The notes under the pieces are model-generated. The model ran no database searches. It worked only from the letters and a program-made list of their open reading frames with translations, and was not told the DNA's origin. Positions 53,402 to 61,237 of a stretch of DNA of 64,000 bases are shown one piece after another. This DNA is from Pseudomonas panipatensis. GTDB lineage: Bacteria > Pseudomonadota > Gammaproteobacteria > Pseudomonadales > Pseudomonadaceae. Within the stretch, counting starts at the first letter, position 1, and the number at the start of each line of letters is the position of its first letter. The stretch spans positions 207,525 through 271,524 of the forward strand of contig NZ_FNDS01000009.1 of NCBI RefSeq assembly GCF_900099785.1, in the 5' to 3' direction. Made by a program: the position numbers and the translations under genes.

Positions 53402-53596
53402 ATGGGAATGCTGGACTGGAAGCACTGGATGGTGCTGTTGCTGGTCGTGTTGGTTTTGTTTGGCGGTAAACGCTTGCGCTACATCGGCAGCGACTTGGGC
53501 GAGGCGATCAAGGGCTTTCGTAAGTCGATCGCCGATCAATCGGAGGATCCGGTGGGAGAAAGCAAGCGTGCAGGCGGTCCCGAACGTCCGCATTGA
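53402..53596 (+). CDS. Orphan TatA/TatE-like translocase subunit
   Basis: A 64-residue protein with one hydrophobic N-terminal helix (MLDWKHWMVLLLVVLVLFGG) and an amphipathic helix after the FGGKRLRYIGSDLGEAIKGFRKS motif, the TatA/E signature. TatA forms the pore for export of folded Tat substrates. No tatB or tatC is adjacent. The gene has its own strong ribosome site GGAGG. It lies 6-12 kb from the two Tat-dependent amine oxidases, so a special role in their export is possible, but no operon link exists. Confidence 0.82.
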   Translation: MGMLDWKHWMVLLLVVLVLFGGKRLRYIGSDLGEAIKGFRKSIADQSEDPVGESKRAGGPERPH

Positions 53597-54069
53597 AAGT
53601 CGCTCGGCGGAGCGTGGGCCCTGACCATGTTCTTCGAGAGCGCACTTGGGATTTCGGCTATCGGCAGAGTGGATTTCTCGACTAGCAATGGCGATGTCGG
53701 TGCGGGATTAGTTACTTCAAACGTGATCCGATAGTCATCGGTTTGACTCCGGGACTTCGGCTACGTCCTGCGTCGGATATCTGTATCGATTTGGCTGAAG
53801 CATCAATGCTAACCCTGTGCTGCCTGGCTCTGAATTCAGCCGGAATCGTTTGAACCTCGAGCCAGGTTGCGTTTTGACTTGGAGAGACAGGGGACCATGG
53901 TTCGTTTGCTAAGGACGAGCCTTGGTCATGACCACCAAGATTGCAATCGGCTGAAAGCGGATGGCCCCTCCCAAGGGCGTTCGCCTAGGCTGAGCAAGTG
54001 CAGCTGGTACAGATGCATCCATTTCGTGATTTTGCCAGCATGAGGTTCCTATCAAGCCAAGGAACCGCT
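53597..54069. other. Intergenic region at the left edge of the foreign island
   Basis: No gene is supported. It contains one palindromic repeat copy at 53893. Sequence style changes here from high-GC core to the lower-GC island, but I found no clear attachment repeat. Confidence 0.5.
53893..53927. repeat. 35-bp palindromic repeat, imperfect copy
   Basis: Left arm GACCATGGTTCGTT, loop TGCTAAG, right arm GACGAGCCTTGGTC. The copy is recognisable but has about three mismatched pairs compared with the perfect copies. Confidence 0.65.
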
Positions 54070-54522
54070 ATGCGAAGAAAGTCCTTTCTCCCTTCCTTCT
54101 GGAACTCCCCAACCTCACAGTCCGGCTACCTGGCCCTCATTGCTTGGATCCCGTGCCAGGTGCTTCTGAACCTGTGGTACCAAGGCCTTCTCAATCTGGC
54201 CACCTTCACATTGACGATCTTTTTGTCGGGATGCTTTTGCGCTGCTGTGCCGTACCTCCAGAGACCTAGTGTACTGAGATGGATTGAGCGCGAGTTCCAC
54301 AGGTACGACAGCAAAATAGTCAGTGCATTAGGGAGTTCTTTTCTCAGTGCAGACGAGCGAAGCGAGCTTCTACGCCAACGGGAGGTATTGTGGGAGCGGT
54401 ACCACTTAATTACGAAACTGGACGATACACACCGCAAGGTGCGTGAGGTCGGAAGGTTGCTTTTCTTTGTAGCGAAGGTGGCGCGGATGGTGGGCGGATT
54501 GAGTCGCTCACTGAAGGGGTAA
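54070..54522 (+). CDS. Small membrane protein, unknown function
   Basis: The 150-residue product has two hydrophobic segments (GYLALIAWIPCQVLLNLWYQGLL and ATFTLTIFLSGCFCAAVPYL), then a charged helical tail rich in Arg and Glu (SADERSELLRQREVLWERYHLITKLDDTHRKVREVGR). AAGGA is six bases before the ATG; earlier in-frame starts up to 53998 exist without ribosome sites. No family is recognised. A 14-base perfect hairpin follows the gene. Confidence 0.6.
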   Translation: MRRKSFLPSFWNSPTSQSGYLALIAWIPCQVLLNLWYQGLLNLATFTLTIFLSGCFCAAVPYLQRPSVLRWIEREFHRYDSKIVSALGSSFLSADERSELLRQREVLWERYHLITKLDDTHRKVREVGRLLFFVAKVARMVGGLSRSLKG

Positions 54523-54527
54523 GGCAA

Positions 54528-54559
54528 AGCGTAAGGAGGGCATAAGCCCTCCTTACGCT
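54528..54559. other. Perfect 14-bp hairpin after the small membrane protein gene
   Basis: Stem from AGCGTAAGGAGGGC to its exact complement with an ATAA loop. No T-run follows, so Rho-independent termination is doubtful, but it is very stable. Confidence 0.6.
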
Positions 54560-54605
54560 GGGCGTGATGTCGGTTGCTCGCAGCCCTCGTTAACCGTGCA
54601 CTGTT

Positions 54606-54661
54606 TCGCTTGTCGCTTGTCGCTTGTCGCTTGTCGCTTGTCGCTTGTCGCTTGTCGCTTG
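54606..54661. repeat. Eight tandem copies of a 7-bp unit (TCGCTTG)
   Basis: The unit TCGCTTG is repeated eight times without interruption (56 bases), in the region between the hairpin and the next gene. Such simple repeats change copy number by slippage and could affect expression or reading frame of the following gene. An open frame runs through it into the next gene. Confidence 0.9.
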
Positions 54662-54812
54662 CGGAGCCTCTTCGCCGCTTGGGCTACTAGCTGACATGCA
54701 TCGCGATGGCCGGTTATCAGTTGTCAGCCAGCTAGTGCGTTTGGACGCTCCTTCCAAACCGAGTAGGCTATGGCAAATTCGCCTGCCCAACTACCTGGAG
54801 TACAGAGCTTCC

Positions 54813-55661
54813 ATGGATGACAGCTACGAAATTGGCCACAGATTGATTGTCGTGGTGCCGGATAAAACTGCTGAAGCAATGCGTGAAGCGCAGGCGGCGT
54901 CAGAGGCTTCTGACGAGAGCTTCGCAGCAAAAATTGCCAAGTCGGTGTTCTCATTTTATACGGAGCCCTTTGCTATAACTTTAGGGAAACAGGCGATAGA
55001 GCTCATAAAAACAATTATGGATGCTCTTGATAAAGGAGCTGACCTTACTACTCTTAGTTATTCTGAATCCAAGAGTCTTAAGTTAGAATTCCCGCCAGGC
55101 CATCCGCGAGAAAATGTTGTTTATGCTCAGCATCCTGCGAATCCTTTGGTGTACTACACCGCGAGTTCGTTTCACCGTCAGGCGTTCGAGCATAAATTTG
55201 CAGAGGTGATCACGCTTCTATCGAGCCTTGGTGCTAATGAAATCAAGGTTGAGCATGTGAGCGGTTGGGATCAAGACTTCTCAGCAAGCCTTGGTATTTC
55301 GGCGCCAACTCAAGATTCTGCTTCGGCTGGTGTCGGGAAGAAGGGGGCTGAAAAGTCTTCAGTTCTTTTTGAAGCAAAACTGACAGGGCATGACTCTCCT
55401 TCAATTCCGGAGAATCTAACTTGGTATCCACATGAGTCCCTTTGGCAAGCAGTTGCTACCGCTCGCGTAAATAATGGGCTAAAGAATTTCAATCTTTCAC
55501 TCACGTATTCGGATGATTACGGGTTGAATGCTAGTTTTAAGGCGACTGTAAAGGGGACTGGGTTAGATTTGGGGGGGAAGTTTGAGGAACACCAAGCTAC
55601 TGTTTGGAAAATTACTGGTACCTTTGGGCCTGCGAGCATACAGGGAGTCGCAGACGTCTGA
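54813..55661 (+). CDS. Unknown protein of the foreign island
   Basis: The 282-residue product has no recognisable family. An N-terminal segment DSYEIGHRLIVVVPDKTAEAMREAQ precedes a helical stretch. A middle portion (VYAQHPANPLVYYTASSFHRQAFEHKFAEVITLLSSLGANEIKVEHVSGW) is followed by a Ser/Ala-rich linker and a beta-rich C-terminal domain. No signal peptide or membrane helix is visible. The base composition is much lower in GC than the chromosome. The chosen ATG has AGAG five bases before it; an upstream in-frame start would begin inside the 7-bp repeat and add 63 residues, so repeat length could vary the N-terminus. A position in a recombinase island suggests cargo, possibly defence- or toxin-related, but that is a guess. 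Confidence 0.6.
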   Translation: MDDSYEIGHRLIVVVPDKTAEAMREAQAASEASDESFAAKIAKSVFSFYTEPFAITLGKQAIELIKTIMDALDKGADLTTLSYSESKSLKLEFPPGHPRENVVYAQHPANPLVYYTASSFHRQAFEHKFAEVITLLSSLGANEIKVEHVSGWDQDFSASLGISAPTQDSASAGVGKKGAEKSSVLFEAKLTGHDSPSIPENLTWYPHESLWQAVATARVNNGLKNFNLSLTYSDDYGLNASFKATVKGTGLDLGGKFEEHQATVWKITGTFGPASIQGVADV

Positions 55662-55713
55662 CGCACTGCGAGTTTTCTGTATGGTCCCCAATCTCTACTT
55701 CTATCTGGTAGCG

Positions 55714-55748
55714 GACCATGGTTCGTCTTGCTAAGACGAACCATGGTC
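55714..55748. repeat. 35-bp palindromic repeat, perfect copy
   Basis: Left arm GACCATGGTTCGTC, loop TTGCTAA, right arm GACGAACCATGGTC, identical in both arms to the copy at 8583. It lies between the convergent unknown gene and the ParB-like operon end. Confidence 0.8.
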
Positions 55749-55776
55749 ACTCAGTTCTCGATTTTCTGCAGTGTTG

Positions 55777-56679
55777 CTACTCTCGCTCTAGATGTCGTGC
55801 ATCAGCGCTGATTGCTTCCATTATGGAGACCAGCTCTTCCAGCAGGTCTGCATGATGTTGATGAAGGTAACAAGCAACCGCTTCATTACGCAGCACTCGC
55901 ATTAGATAACCCTTAGCAACCACCAGCACGAGCATGGTTTCACCGAGCGTGTCTTCGACCTGTCGGTAGTCGTGATGGAGATTCTCCATCTCTCGTTCCA
56001 TACGAGCTATGTCGGCTGGATTGATATCTGTAGGTTGTTTTTTCTTCGTGACCAAGAACTCGGGGCGAGTTGCTGCCAAAACCATCCGTGCATAATTATG
56101 CGTAAAGCAGTTTGCGCTGATCATCATTTCTACGGCTTCGATCTGGCGGATAGGCTTCATTCTGCGCAATTCTGTGAAAACCTCGTGAGCGACCATGCGG
56201 ACTTTGAGCATGTCGATCACTTCAGGGGCGATTCCCTTCAGGAGGTTGGCTCTAACCTTTACGCGATCTACGTTTATTCCAAGAACTTGAGCAATGCGCT
56301 CGGCTGCGACGCCACGCTTTAATGTTGCAAGGATCATCTTGTGTTCTTGAATAGGTGTTAGACGATTTATTTGGCGGTTATAAGTGAAACCCTCATCGTC
56401 AGTTGAGATAAGACAAAGTGCTTCGGTTCCCCCCAGATCCTTGAGCGCTTGAAGGCGCATGTGGCCGTCTAGCAGTATGTACGAGGTTGTCCCACCCTCG
56501 ACTACTGGTTTTGGGTGTACCGCCAAGGGTTCAACAACACCAAGCTCGCGAATTGAGCTAAGAATGCTTAAATACTTCTTGCTCGTATAAATTGACTTGT
56601 CTAATTTTCGAGTTGGCAAGATTCGCTCAAGCGGTACAGCAATTACTCTTTGCTCAAAGGCTTGCTTGACGTTGCCCAT
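55777..56679 (-). CDS. ParB/RepB-like protein 2 of the recombinase cassette
   Basis: A 300-residue protein with a ParB N-terminal fold (IAVPLERILPTRKL; SIRELGVVEPLAVHP; YILLDGHMRLQALKDLGG) and a helical middle with an HTH-like part (AERIAQVLGINVDRVKVRANLLKG). The C-terminus resembles the RepB C-terminal domain of plasmid partition proteins. Its start overlaps the stop of ParB-like protein 1 by one base (TAATG), so both are translated together. No ParA is present, and the operon begins with a serine recombinase, so a role in recombination control or target choice is more likely than plasmid partition. Confidence 0.75.
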   Translation of the reverse strand: MGNVKQAFEQRVIAVPLERILPTRKLDKSIYTSKKYLSILSSIRELGVVEPLAVHPKPVVEGGTTSYILLDGHMRLQALKDLGGTEALCLISTDDEGFTYNRQINRLTPIQEHKMILATLKRGVAAERIAQVLGINVDRVKVRANLLKGIAPEVIDMLKVRMVAHEVFTELRRMKPIRQIEAVEMMISANCFTHNYARMVLAATRPEFLVTKKKQPTDINPADIARMEREMENLHHDYRQVEDTLGETMLVLVVAKGYLMRVLRNEAVACYLHQHHADLLEELVSIMEAISADARHLERE

Positions 56680-57593
56680 TATGAGTTTTCCCCCTGAATT
56701 CGATCCGCGAGGGGCTTTGGCATGTCTTGCATTCCCTCATTGCGCAGCAGAGTGCAGAAATACTCGTCTGTGAATAACTTGCGTAGAGCTGTCACAATTA
56801 TGAGTAATCGTTGTTCGTTAATATCGGCCTTTTTAATCATGACCTTTTGTCGGCGAACCTCTGCTTGGTACGCGTTGAGCAGCTTTTGCGGCGTATTTAG
56901 GCGTTCGGTTCCTGATGTCGGGCTGTATCGCTTTCCTAATACCTTTCTACGATCAATCAAGCGGCGAACTCGCATTAATTGATCGCCTTTAAGTACCCCT
57001 GTTTCGTATGCCTCGAGCATGGCTAGTTGGATTTCGCTATCGCTGGTTCTAGCAATTTCGGTTGCGAATTTAATGGGCAGCCAGCCTCTCTCGACAGCCG
57101 AAATTAATCTTTCTTCGCCATTCCGCAATAGGGCCAGGATGCCAGTGATATAACCGGCGTCTAGGCAAGTTTTTCCGGCGATTTCTGTTGCGGAATAGCC
57201 CCGTTCGGAGAGCACCTGAATGGAACTCAGTAGGTCTCGATTTGAGTGTTTCCGACGGGCCAAGTTCTCGACGAGGCTGATAAGAAAGCGATCTGCTTCG
57301 CGCGCACTAACAACCATGCAAGGGATGCTAGTCTCTCCAAGTGCTTGAAACGCTTCGAACCGACCCTGCCCACAGACAATCTCAAAGCAGTCCTCTGCGG
57401 AGTCGGTAGCCGGTGTGACTGTGATGGGACGCTTCAGGCCGAGGGCCGAGATGTTCTCGACCAACTTGGCGAATACCCGACGGTTGCGCACTCTCGGGTT
57501 GAGCACGCGTATTTGATCGAGCGGAATCAAACGAATGGGGGCCTCTTCGGCGACATGCAGGGATGCCTTGCGATTGCGCGGGATAGCCGTCAT
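56679..57593 (-). CDS. ParB/RepB-like protein 1 of the recombinase cassette
   Basis: A 304-residue protein with a ParB N-terminal domain: IRLIPLDQIRVLNPRVRNRRVF, ENISALGLKRPITVTP, IVCGQGRFEAFQALGETSIPC and the ENLARRKHSNRD box, where ParB proteins bind nucleotide. An HTH-like segment follows (GYSATEIAGKTCLDAGYITGIL). It overlaps the recombinase stop by four bases (ATGA) and is itself overlapped by ParB-like protein 2. It resembles but is distinct from protein 2; such pairs downstream of a recombinase are recurrent in proteobacteria in my recollection. Confidence 0.78.
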   Translation of the reverse strand: MTAIPRNRKASLHVAEEAPIRLIPLDQIRVLNPRVRNRRVFAKLVENISALGLKRPITVTPATDSAEDCFEIVCGQGRFEAFQALGETSIPCMVVSAREADRFLISLVENLARRKHSNRDLLSSIQVLSERGYSATEIAGKTCLDAGYITGILALLRNGEERLISAVERGWLPIKFATEIARTSDSEIQLAMLEAYETGVLKGDQLMRVRRLIDRRKVLGKRYSPTSGTERLNTPQKLLNAYQAEVRRQKVMIKKADINEQRLLIIVTALRKLFTDEYFCTLLRNEGMQDMPKPLADRIQGENS

Positions 57594-59155
57594 GCAACTC
57601 TCCTATAAACTGAGCGGCGCGATAGCTCTGCCAGGATTTGAAGGTTGTCGAAGCGATAGATCTCAATGTCGGACTCATTGCCATCCGCAAGTCGCAGATT
57701 CGGTGAGGCCATATCGATAGTCGGCAGGATGTAGTAGTCCAGGGGCGACTCTTCACCTTCAGTCATTCGGACGGCTATGGTGATGTCAGGGGCTAAGCCG
57801 AGATCGAACCGAATCTTCCAGCGTTTACTGCCTCTGGCCGATAGATGGCATCGACATAGAACCAGGGAAATGAGTAGCTCCTCGTTGAGCTGTAGTAGGT
57901 CATTCTCCGGATCCATCACGATGTTTCCGCCGACCGTAGCAATCTCTTCGATGACGCGCTGAAGTAAGACAGGATGCATGCGGCGGAGGCGGCGGTTTGC
58001 CTCGACATACTGGTAATCGCGCTCCGGGGTGTAGCCAATCAGGGCATATGAGCGAATGAGGCTACCGAATCTGTGTTGGTATGCGCTGCTTGAAGGACAG
58101 TTTTCGGATTCGTCGATTAGAAGCCCTGAAAGGTAGCCATGCCGCGTGTAGATGCCGCGAAGCTTTTCCAGCATTTCCTCATCCGGCATCCGATATGACC
58201 GGGCCTGGATGATTTCTTGGGCAGCCCGAAATAAGAGCGAATTGACGATTGGCGTGAAGGCACCATCTGCCCTGACCCACTCATCAGGCTTGTTGCGAAT
58301 ACGCTGTTCTTTAAGCTTAAAGGAGCAGCGGTTCCAAACGTTGTTGCCTATGTATTTCTCGTTGATCAAAACTTGATGAACAGTGCCGCGCGTCCAGGGT
58401 TTGCCTCGGTCATTCATCACGCCTCGGGAATTTAACCAGGAGGCAATTTCCCCTTCACGTCGTCCCTCCTCGACAAAAAATCGATAAATTAACTGAATAG
58501 CCTCGATCTCGTCGTCAGGACCTGGAATTAAAACTATACGATCAGTCTGGATGCTTTTGTGCTTACCCTGTTCTAGAACTTCCTTTGGAATGCCGCTGGC
58601 GTCGACCAACTGGCGCCTGAGGCCATAACCGGCCGGTCCACCTTGCCGATACCCAAGCGCAATCAAGCGAGATTGCCCAGCAAAAACCTTTACAGAAAGC
58701 TCGCGACTGTACTCGCCCGCCATCATCCGTTTCACGCTTTTAACAATGTTGGAAATCGGTGACCCATCATTGCTAAATTGTTCAGCGCAATACTGAACAG
58801 AGACTCCTGCCTGCCGGCAGCGTACTTCATAGCTTGCGCTTACATCCGGGTCCTGAAAACGTCCCCACCGGCTAACGTCGTAAACGAGAATGGTTGAGTA
58901 GTCGGCACGTCCGCCTTCAACGTCATCGAACAACTGCTTAAGAGCATCTCTGCCTTCGAGCCGCAGACCGCTCTTTCCTGCATCAGTGTAAATTTGAACA
59001 ATTTGCAACCCGTGATCGGATGCAAATAGACGAATGGTGTCGAGCTGGTTTTCGGTCGAGTATTGCTGGTGCTCGGTAGACATCCGCACATAAGCCGCTG
59101 CTCTGCGCAGTCTTGCCGTTTTTTCGTCTTCGGCGGAGCCAATGGAGATTTTCAT
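57590..59155 (-). CDS. Large serine recombinase
   Basis: A 521-residue recombinase with the resolvase-type catalytic domain: AAAYVRMSTEHQQYSTENQ, in which Ser26 follows Arg24 as the nucleophile, IYTDAGKSGLRLEGRD and ILVYDVSRWGRFQDPDVSA. A recombinase domain follows: GYRQGGPAGYGLRR, FFVEEGRREGEIASWLNSRGVMN and TRGTVHQVLINEKYIGNNVWNR. A C-terminal part lacks an obvious zinc ribbon or coiled coil of phage integrases. It would cut and rejoin DNA at an att-like site. AGGG is seven bases before the ATG. It heads the three-gene overlapping operon. Confidence 0.88.
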   Translation of the reverse strand: MKISIGSAEDEKTARLRRAAAYVRMSTEHQQYSTENQLDTIRLFASDHGLQIVQIYTDAGKSGLRLEGRDALKQLFDDVEGGRADYSTILVYDVSRWGRFQDPDVSASYEVRCRQAGVSVQYCAEQFSNDGSPISNIVKSVKRMMAGEYSRELSVKVFAGQSRLIALGYRQGGPAGYGLRRQLVDASGIPKEVLEQGKHKSIQTDRIVLIPGPDDEIEAIQLIYRFFVEEGRREGEIASWLNSRGVMNDRGKPWTRGTVHQVLINEKYIGNNVWNRCSFKLKEQRIRNKPDEWVRADGAFTPIVNSLLFRAAQEIIQARSYRMPDEEMLEKLRGIYTRHGYLSGLLIDESENCPSSSAYQHRFGSLIRSYALIGYTPERDYQYVEANRRLRRMHPVLLQRVIEEIATVGGNIVMDPENDLLQLNEELLISLVLCRCHLSARGSKRWKIRFDLGLAPDITIAVRMTEGEESPLDYYILPTIDMASPNLRLADGNESDIEIYRFDNLQILAELSRRSVYRRVA

Positions 59156-59258
59156 CGGCGAAGCCCTAATCCTGGTCAGCCTGTAACCAATACTTTTCAA
59201 GCGGGTGCGCCAGTGACTGGCGTAGATCAACAAAAGGTAGAAGACGAGGGAAGGAAAA

Positions 59259-59612
59259 ATGTTTACGAAAATGGGCAGTGTTTTTTCGGGTTCGGAGCAC
59301 TATGCGAAACAGATTTCAAGCGCTTTACACTCTGAGCTTGGCACTACGCATCAAGCGATTAAGACTCTAATGCGCTGGACCAATGCAAACGAGCGAACAG
59401 TCAAGAATTGGCTGGCTGGCACCTCTGGCCCGCGAGGGGAGCACCTGATTGCATTGGTTACGCATTCGGACGCAGCCCTAAACGCATTTCTGAGCATGGC
59501 ATGTCGCCCTCAGGCCATTCTGACTATGGAGCTACATAGCTTCAGGTCCAGTCTTCTTGCTGTGCTTGAGCGAGTCGATAGTTTGACTCAGCTGGGAGCA
59601 TCAGAGTCGTAA
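59259..59612 (+). CDS. Small HTH-like protein divergent from the recombinase
   Basis: A 117-residue protein. The middle part, HQAIKTLMRWTNANERTVKNWLAGTSGPRGEHLIALVTHSDAALNAFL, looks like a helix-turn-helix with a conserved NERTVKNW-type recognition helix and is similar to small regulators I recall near integrated elements. AGGGAAGGAA precedes the ATG. It lies 103 bases from the divergent recombinase start, so it may control the recombinase operon. It has no obvious partner toxin. Confidence 0.68.
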   Translation: MFTKMGSVFSGSEHYAKQISSALHSELGTTHQAIKTLMRWTNANERTVKNWLAGTSGPRGEHLIALVTHSDAALNAFLSMACRPQAILTMELHSFRSSLLAVLERVDSLTQLGASES

Positions 59613-59721
59613 CTTGGGGGGCCATTAGCCATGTACCCTTGCTTCAGTGGAGGCTAGGGTACCTCTGCGATCCCTTGGTCTTACGGACAAAGCCTGTCTT
59701 CAGCATGGCTAGGGCAATGAA

Positions 59722-59903
59722 ATGAAGAGCCATATAAATGCAGCAGAAGCCGATCTCGCGCTTGATGCGTTTTTGGCCAAGGATCTCGCCGGTTCTCCTG
59801 ATCGCGTAAAGGTATCGATGTAGAGCTAAGGAACCGTGCTCAATCCTTGATCGAGGGTATCGATATTGACCTTGACTCTTCCCTTGCAGAGCTGCCTGAG
59901 TGA
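59722..59903 (+). pseudogene. Broken PrlF-type antitoxin, C-terminal fragment with frameshift
   Basis: One frame gives AEADLALDAFLAKDLAGSPDRVKV and then stops at a TAG at 59821; the next frame continues IDVELRNRAQSLIEGIDIDLDSSLAELPE and stops at 59901. Joined by one frameshift, these correspond to the acidic C-terminus of PrlF/SohA-type antitoxins (pattern ALDAFL...DI...RLIxGIDIDLDxxL). The N-terminal AbrB-like part and a YhaV toxin gene are absent. It is thus a remnant of a toxin-antitoxin locus. The rest of the 323-base gap shows only a short hairpin (GTACCCT / AGGGTAC, 59633-59662). Confidence 0.6.
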
Positions 59904-59935
59904 GTCAAAGCAATCGGGTGTATTGTGGATTGTGG

Positions 59936-61237
59936 TTACAGCAGGCTTCGAAAACTGCTTCGCTGACTCATTTTTGCCAATCCAATAGCCGGGTGGTTGC
60001 TTACGGAAGCGGGAAGCCCAATTTCGCTAAGCAGATCAGGTAATGCCATCAATCGGAGTGCTTCGCATCGTAGTTGCTCAAACAACTGGTCTGGGGGAGC
60101 CCACCGAGACACAGCCGCGCATGCCTGTCGCCACTCGACAACTCCGCCTTTCTCAATCGCCGGTGACCAGCGCGTCGCTCGGCTGATGCCTTCTTCGTCC
60201 ATGACCATTGGCGCTAGGTCGTAAATCGGAGCAAGACGTAGAGTTGGGGCACGAATCACTGAAGTGTTGCGGCCATGGTTGTCGCTGTTGCCCAAAACGA
60301 GGTTAATCAGGTCGCGTCGCAGGTACTCGACGACGAGCCCCGGAATTTGCGCCGATTGCCCTGCAGCAAGCCAGAGCTCCGCTAGCGAATCGAGCACTGC
60401 GACATGATCCAGACGGGTGCCTGGGGTCGTCACGCCCATGACGGAATAGATTGACTCGACTGGGTGCCTGAGAACTTGCCCCGCTGTCGCATTTCGATCG
60501 AAGCGCCTCATCCACAGGCTGGGCTCCGGGCCTTCCTCTAGGCGCATGTCGTCTGTGTATACCGTTTCTATTCCGAGCTGATGCAGGGCTTTGTAGTAGC
60601 AGTACTCCGCTCGAAGAATGTCCCGATCTGTTGCCGTTTTGCGGTTGCGAGCAAATTTGATGAGCCAGTGGTTTTGCGCGTCTGCATCGTTAACCAGGCC
60701 ATCCGTACTGAGTTGATCGTCGGAAACCTCCGTCAGTAGTAGCTTAGGCGCTTCACCATTTGCCCCTAGACCGTATGCGAGGACGCTTTCTGGCAGCTGC
60801 CACGGAGTACCCCATTCGATGATCTCTTCACGCCGATACGTCGGCTGTGGCAACCCTGGGTTTGGCTCAGAAGGTTTCACCCGAAGGTGGCCTATCGAGT
60901 GAGCTGCAAAATGTTGCAGTAGGAATGCGTCTGTTGACTGTATCTGCCGCGCTACCTGGTGCGACAGGTTGAGCAGCGTTCTGCGCGACGCTCCAGATGG
61001 AATCAGGTCGTGAAGGAACGCTGGGGCGCTTCTTTCAAAATGGACATCCCAGCCCAAGGGGAGGTTGGCGCTGACCGCCGCAGCAGGGTGCCTGGCATCG
61101 CTCGCGAACTCGATGAGGTATTCGGGCAGATAGTGAAAGCTGCATGGCCCCATCAATCCTCGCTGCGAGTCCAGCGTGATTTTCATGGCGTCATGCCAAT
61201 CGCCGTTCAGATATGTCTGCAAGGTTAGGTGGCTCAC
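59936..61237 (-). CDS. HipA-family serine/threonine kinase toxin
   Basis: A 433-residue HipA protein with a complete kinase core. The glycine-rich/substrate loop GLGANGEAPKLLL, the ATP lysine in HWLIKFARN, the hinge LWMRRFDR, the catalytic Asp-x-x-x-x-Asn in LGNSDNHGRNTSV (Asp about 319) and the metal aspartate in LAPIYDLAPM are all present, so it looks active. HipA kinases phosphorylate translation factors such as glutamyl-tRNA synthetase. No HipB gene is adjacent. I chose the GTG start (GAGGAAGAG five bases upstream) because it overlaps the stop of a 27-residue leader frame by GTGA; a TTG start 18 codons upstream also exists. Confidence 0.87.
   Translation of the reverse strand: MSHLTLQTYLNGDWHDAMKITLDSQRGLMGPCSFHYLPEYLIEFASDARHPAAAVSANLPLGWDVHFERSAPAFLHDLIPSGASRRTLLNLSHQVARQIQSTDAFLLQHFAAHSIGHLRVKPSEPNPGLPQPTYRREEIIEWGTPWQLPESVLAYGLGANGEAPKLLLTEVSDDQLSTDGLVNDADAQNHWLIKFARNRKTATDRDILRAEYCYYKALHQLGIETVYTDDMRLEEGPEPSLWMRRFDRNATAGQVLRHPVESIYSVMGVTTPGTRLDHVAVLDSLAELWLAAGQSAQIPGLVVEYLRRDLINLVLGNSDNHGRNTSVIRAPTLRLAPIYDLAPMVMDEEGISRATRWSPAIEKGGVVEWRQACAAVSRWAPPDQLFEQLRCEALRLMALPDLLSEIGLPASVSNHPAIGLAKMSQRSSFRSLL

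Noticed and set aside
53597..54000. Left attachment site matching the tRNA-Gly fragment
   Set aside because: I could not find the 18-base sequence anywhere else in the window, so the left border stays undefined.
54606..54661. Possible CRISPR array
   Set aside because: The 7-bp units are direct tandem repeats without spacers. No cas genes are present.
55777..57593. Plasmid partition locus (parAB)
   Set aside because: Two ParB/RepB-like proteins are present but no ParA ATPase, no replication gene and no iteron-type origin; the operon is headed by a recombinase.
59904..59935. YhaV-type toxin partner of the PrlF remnant
   Set aside because: No reading frame with toxin features follows the remnant before the convergent hipA gene ends.
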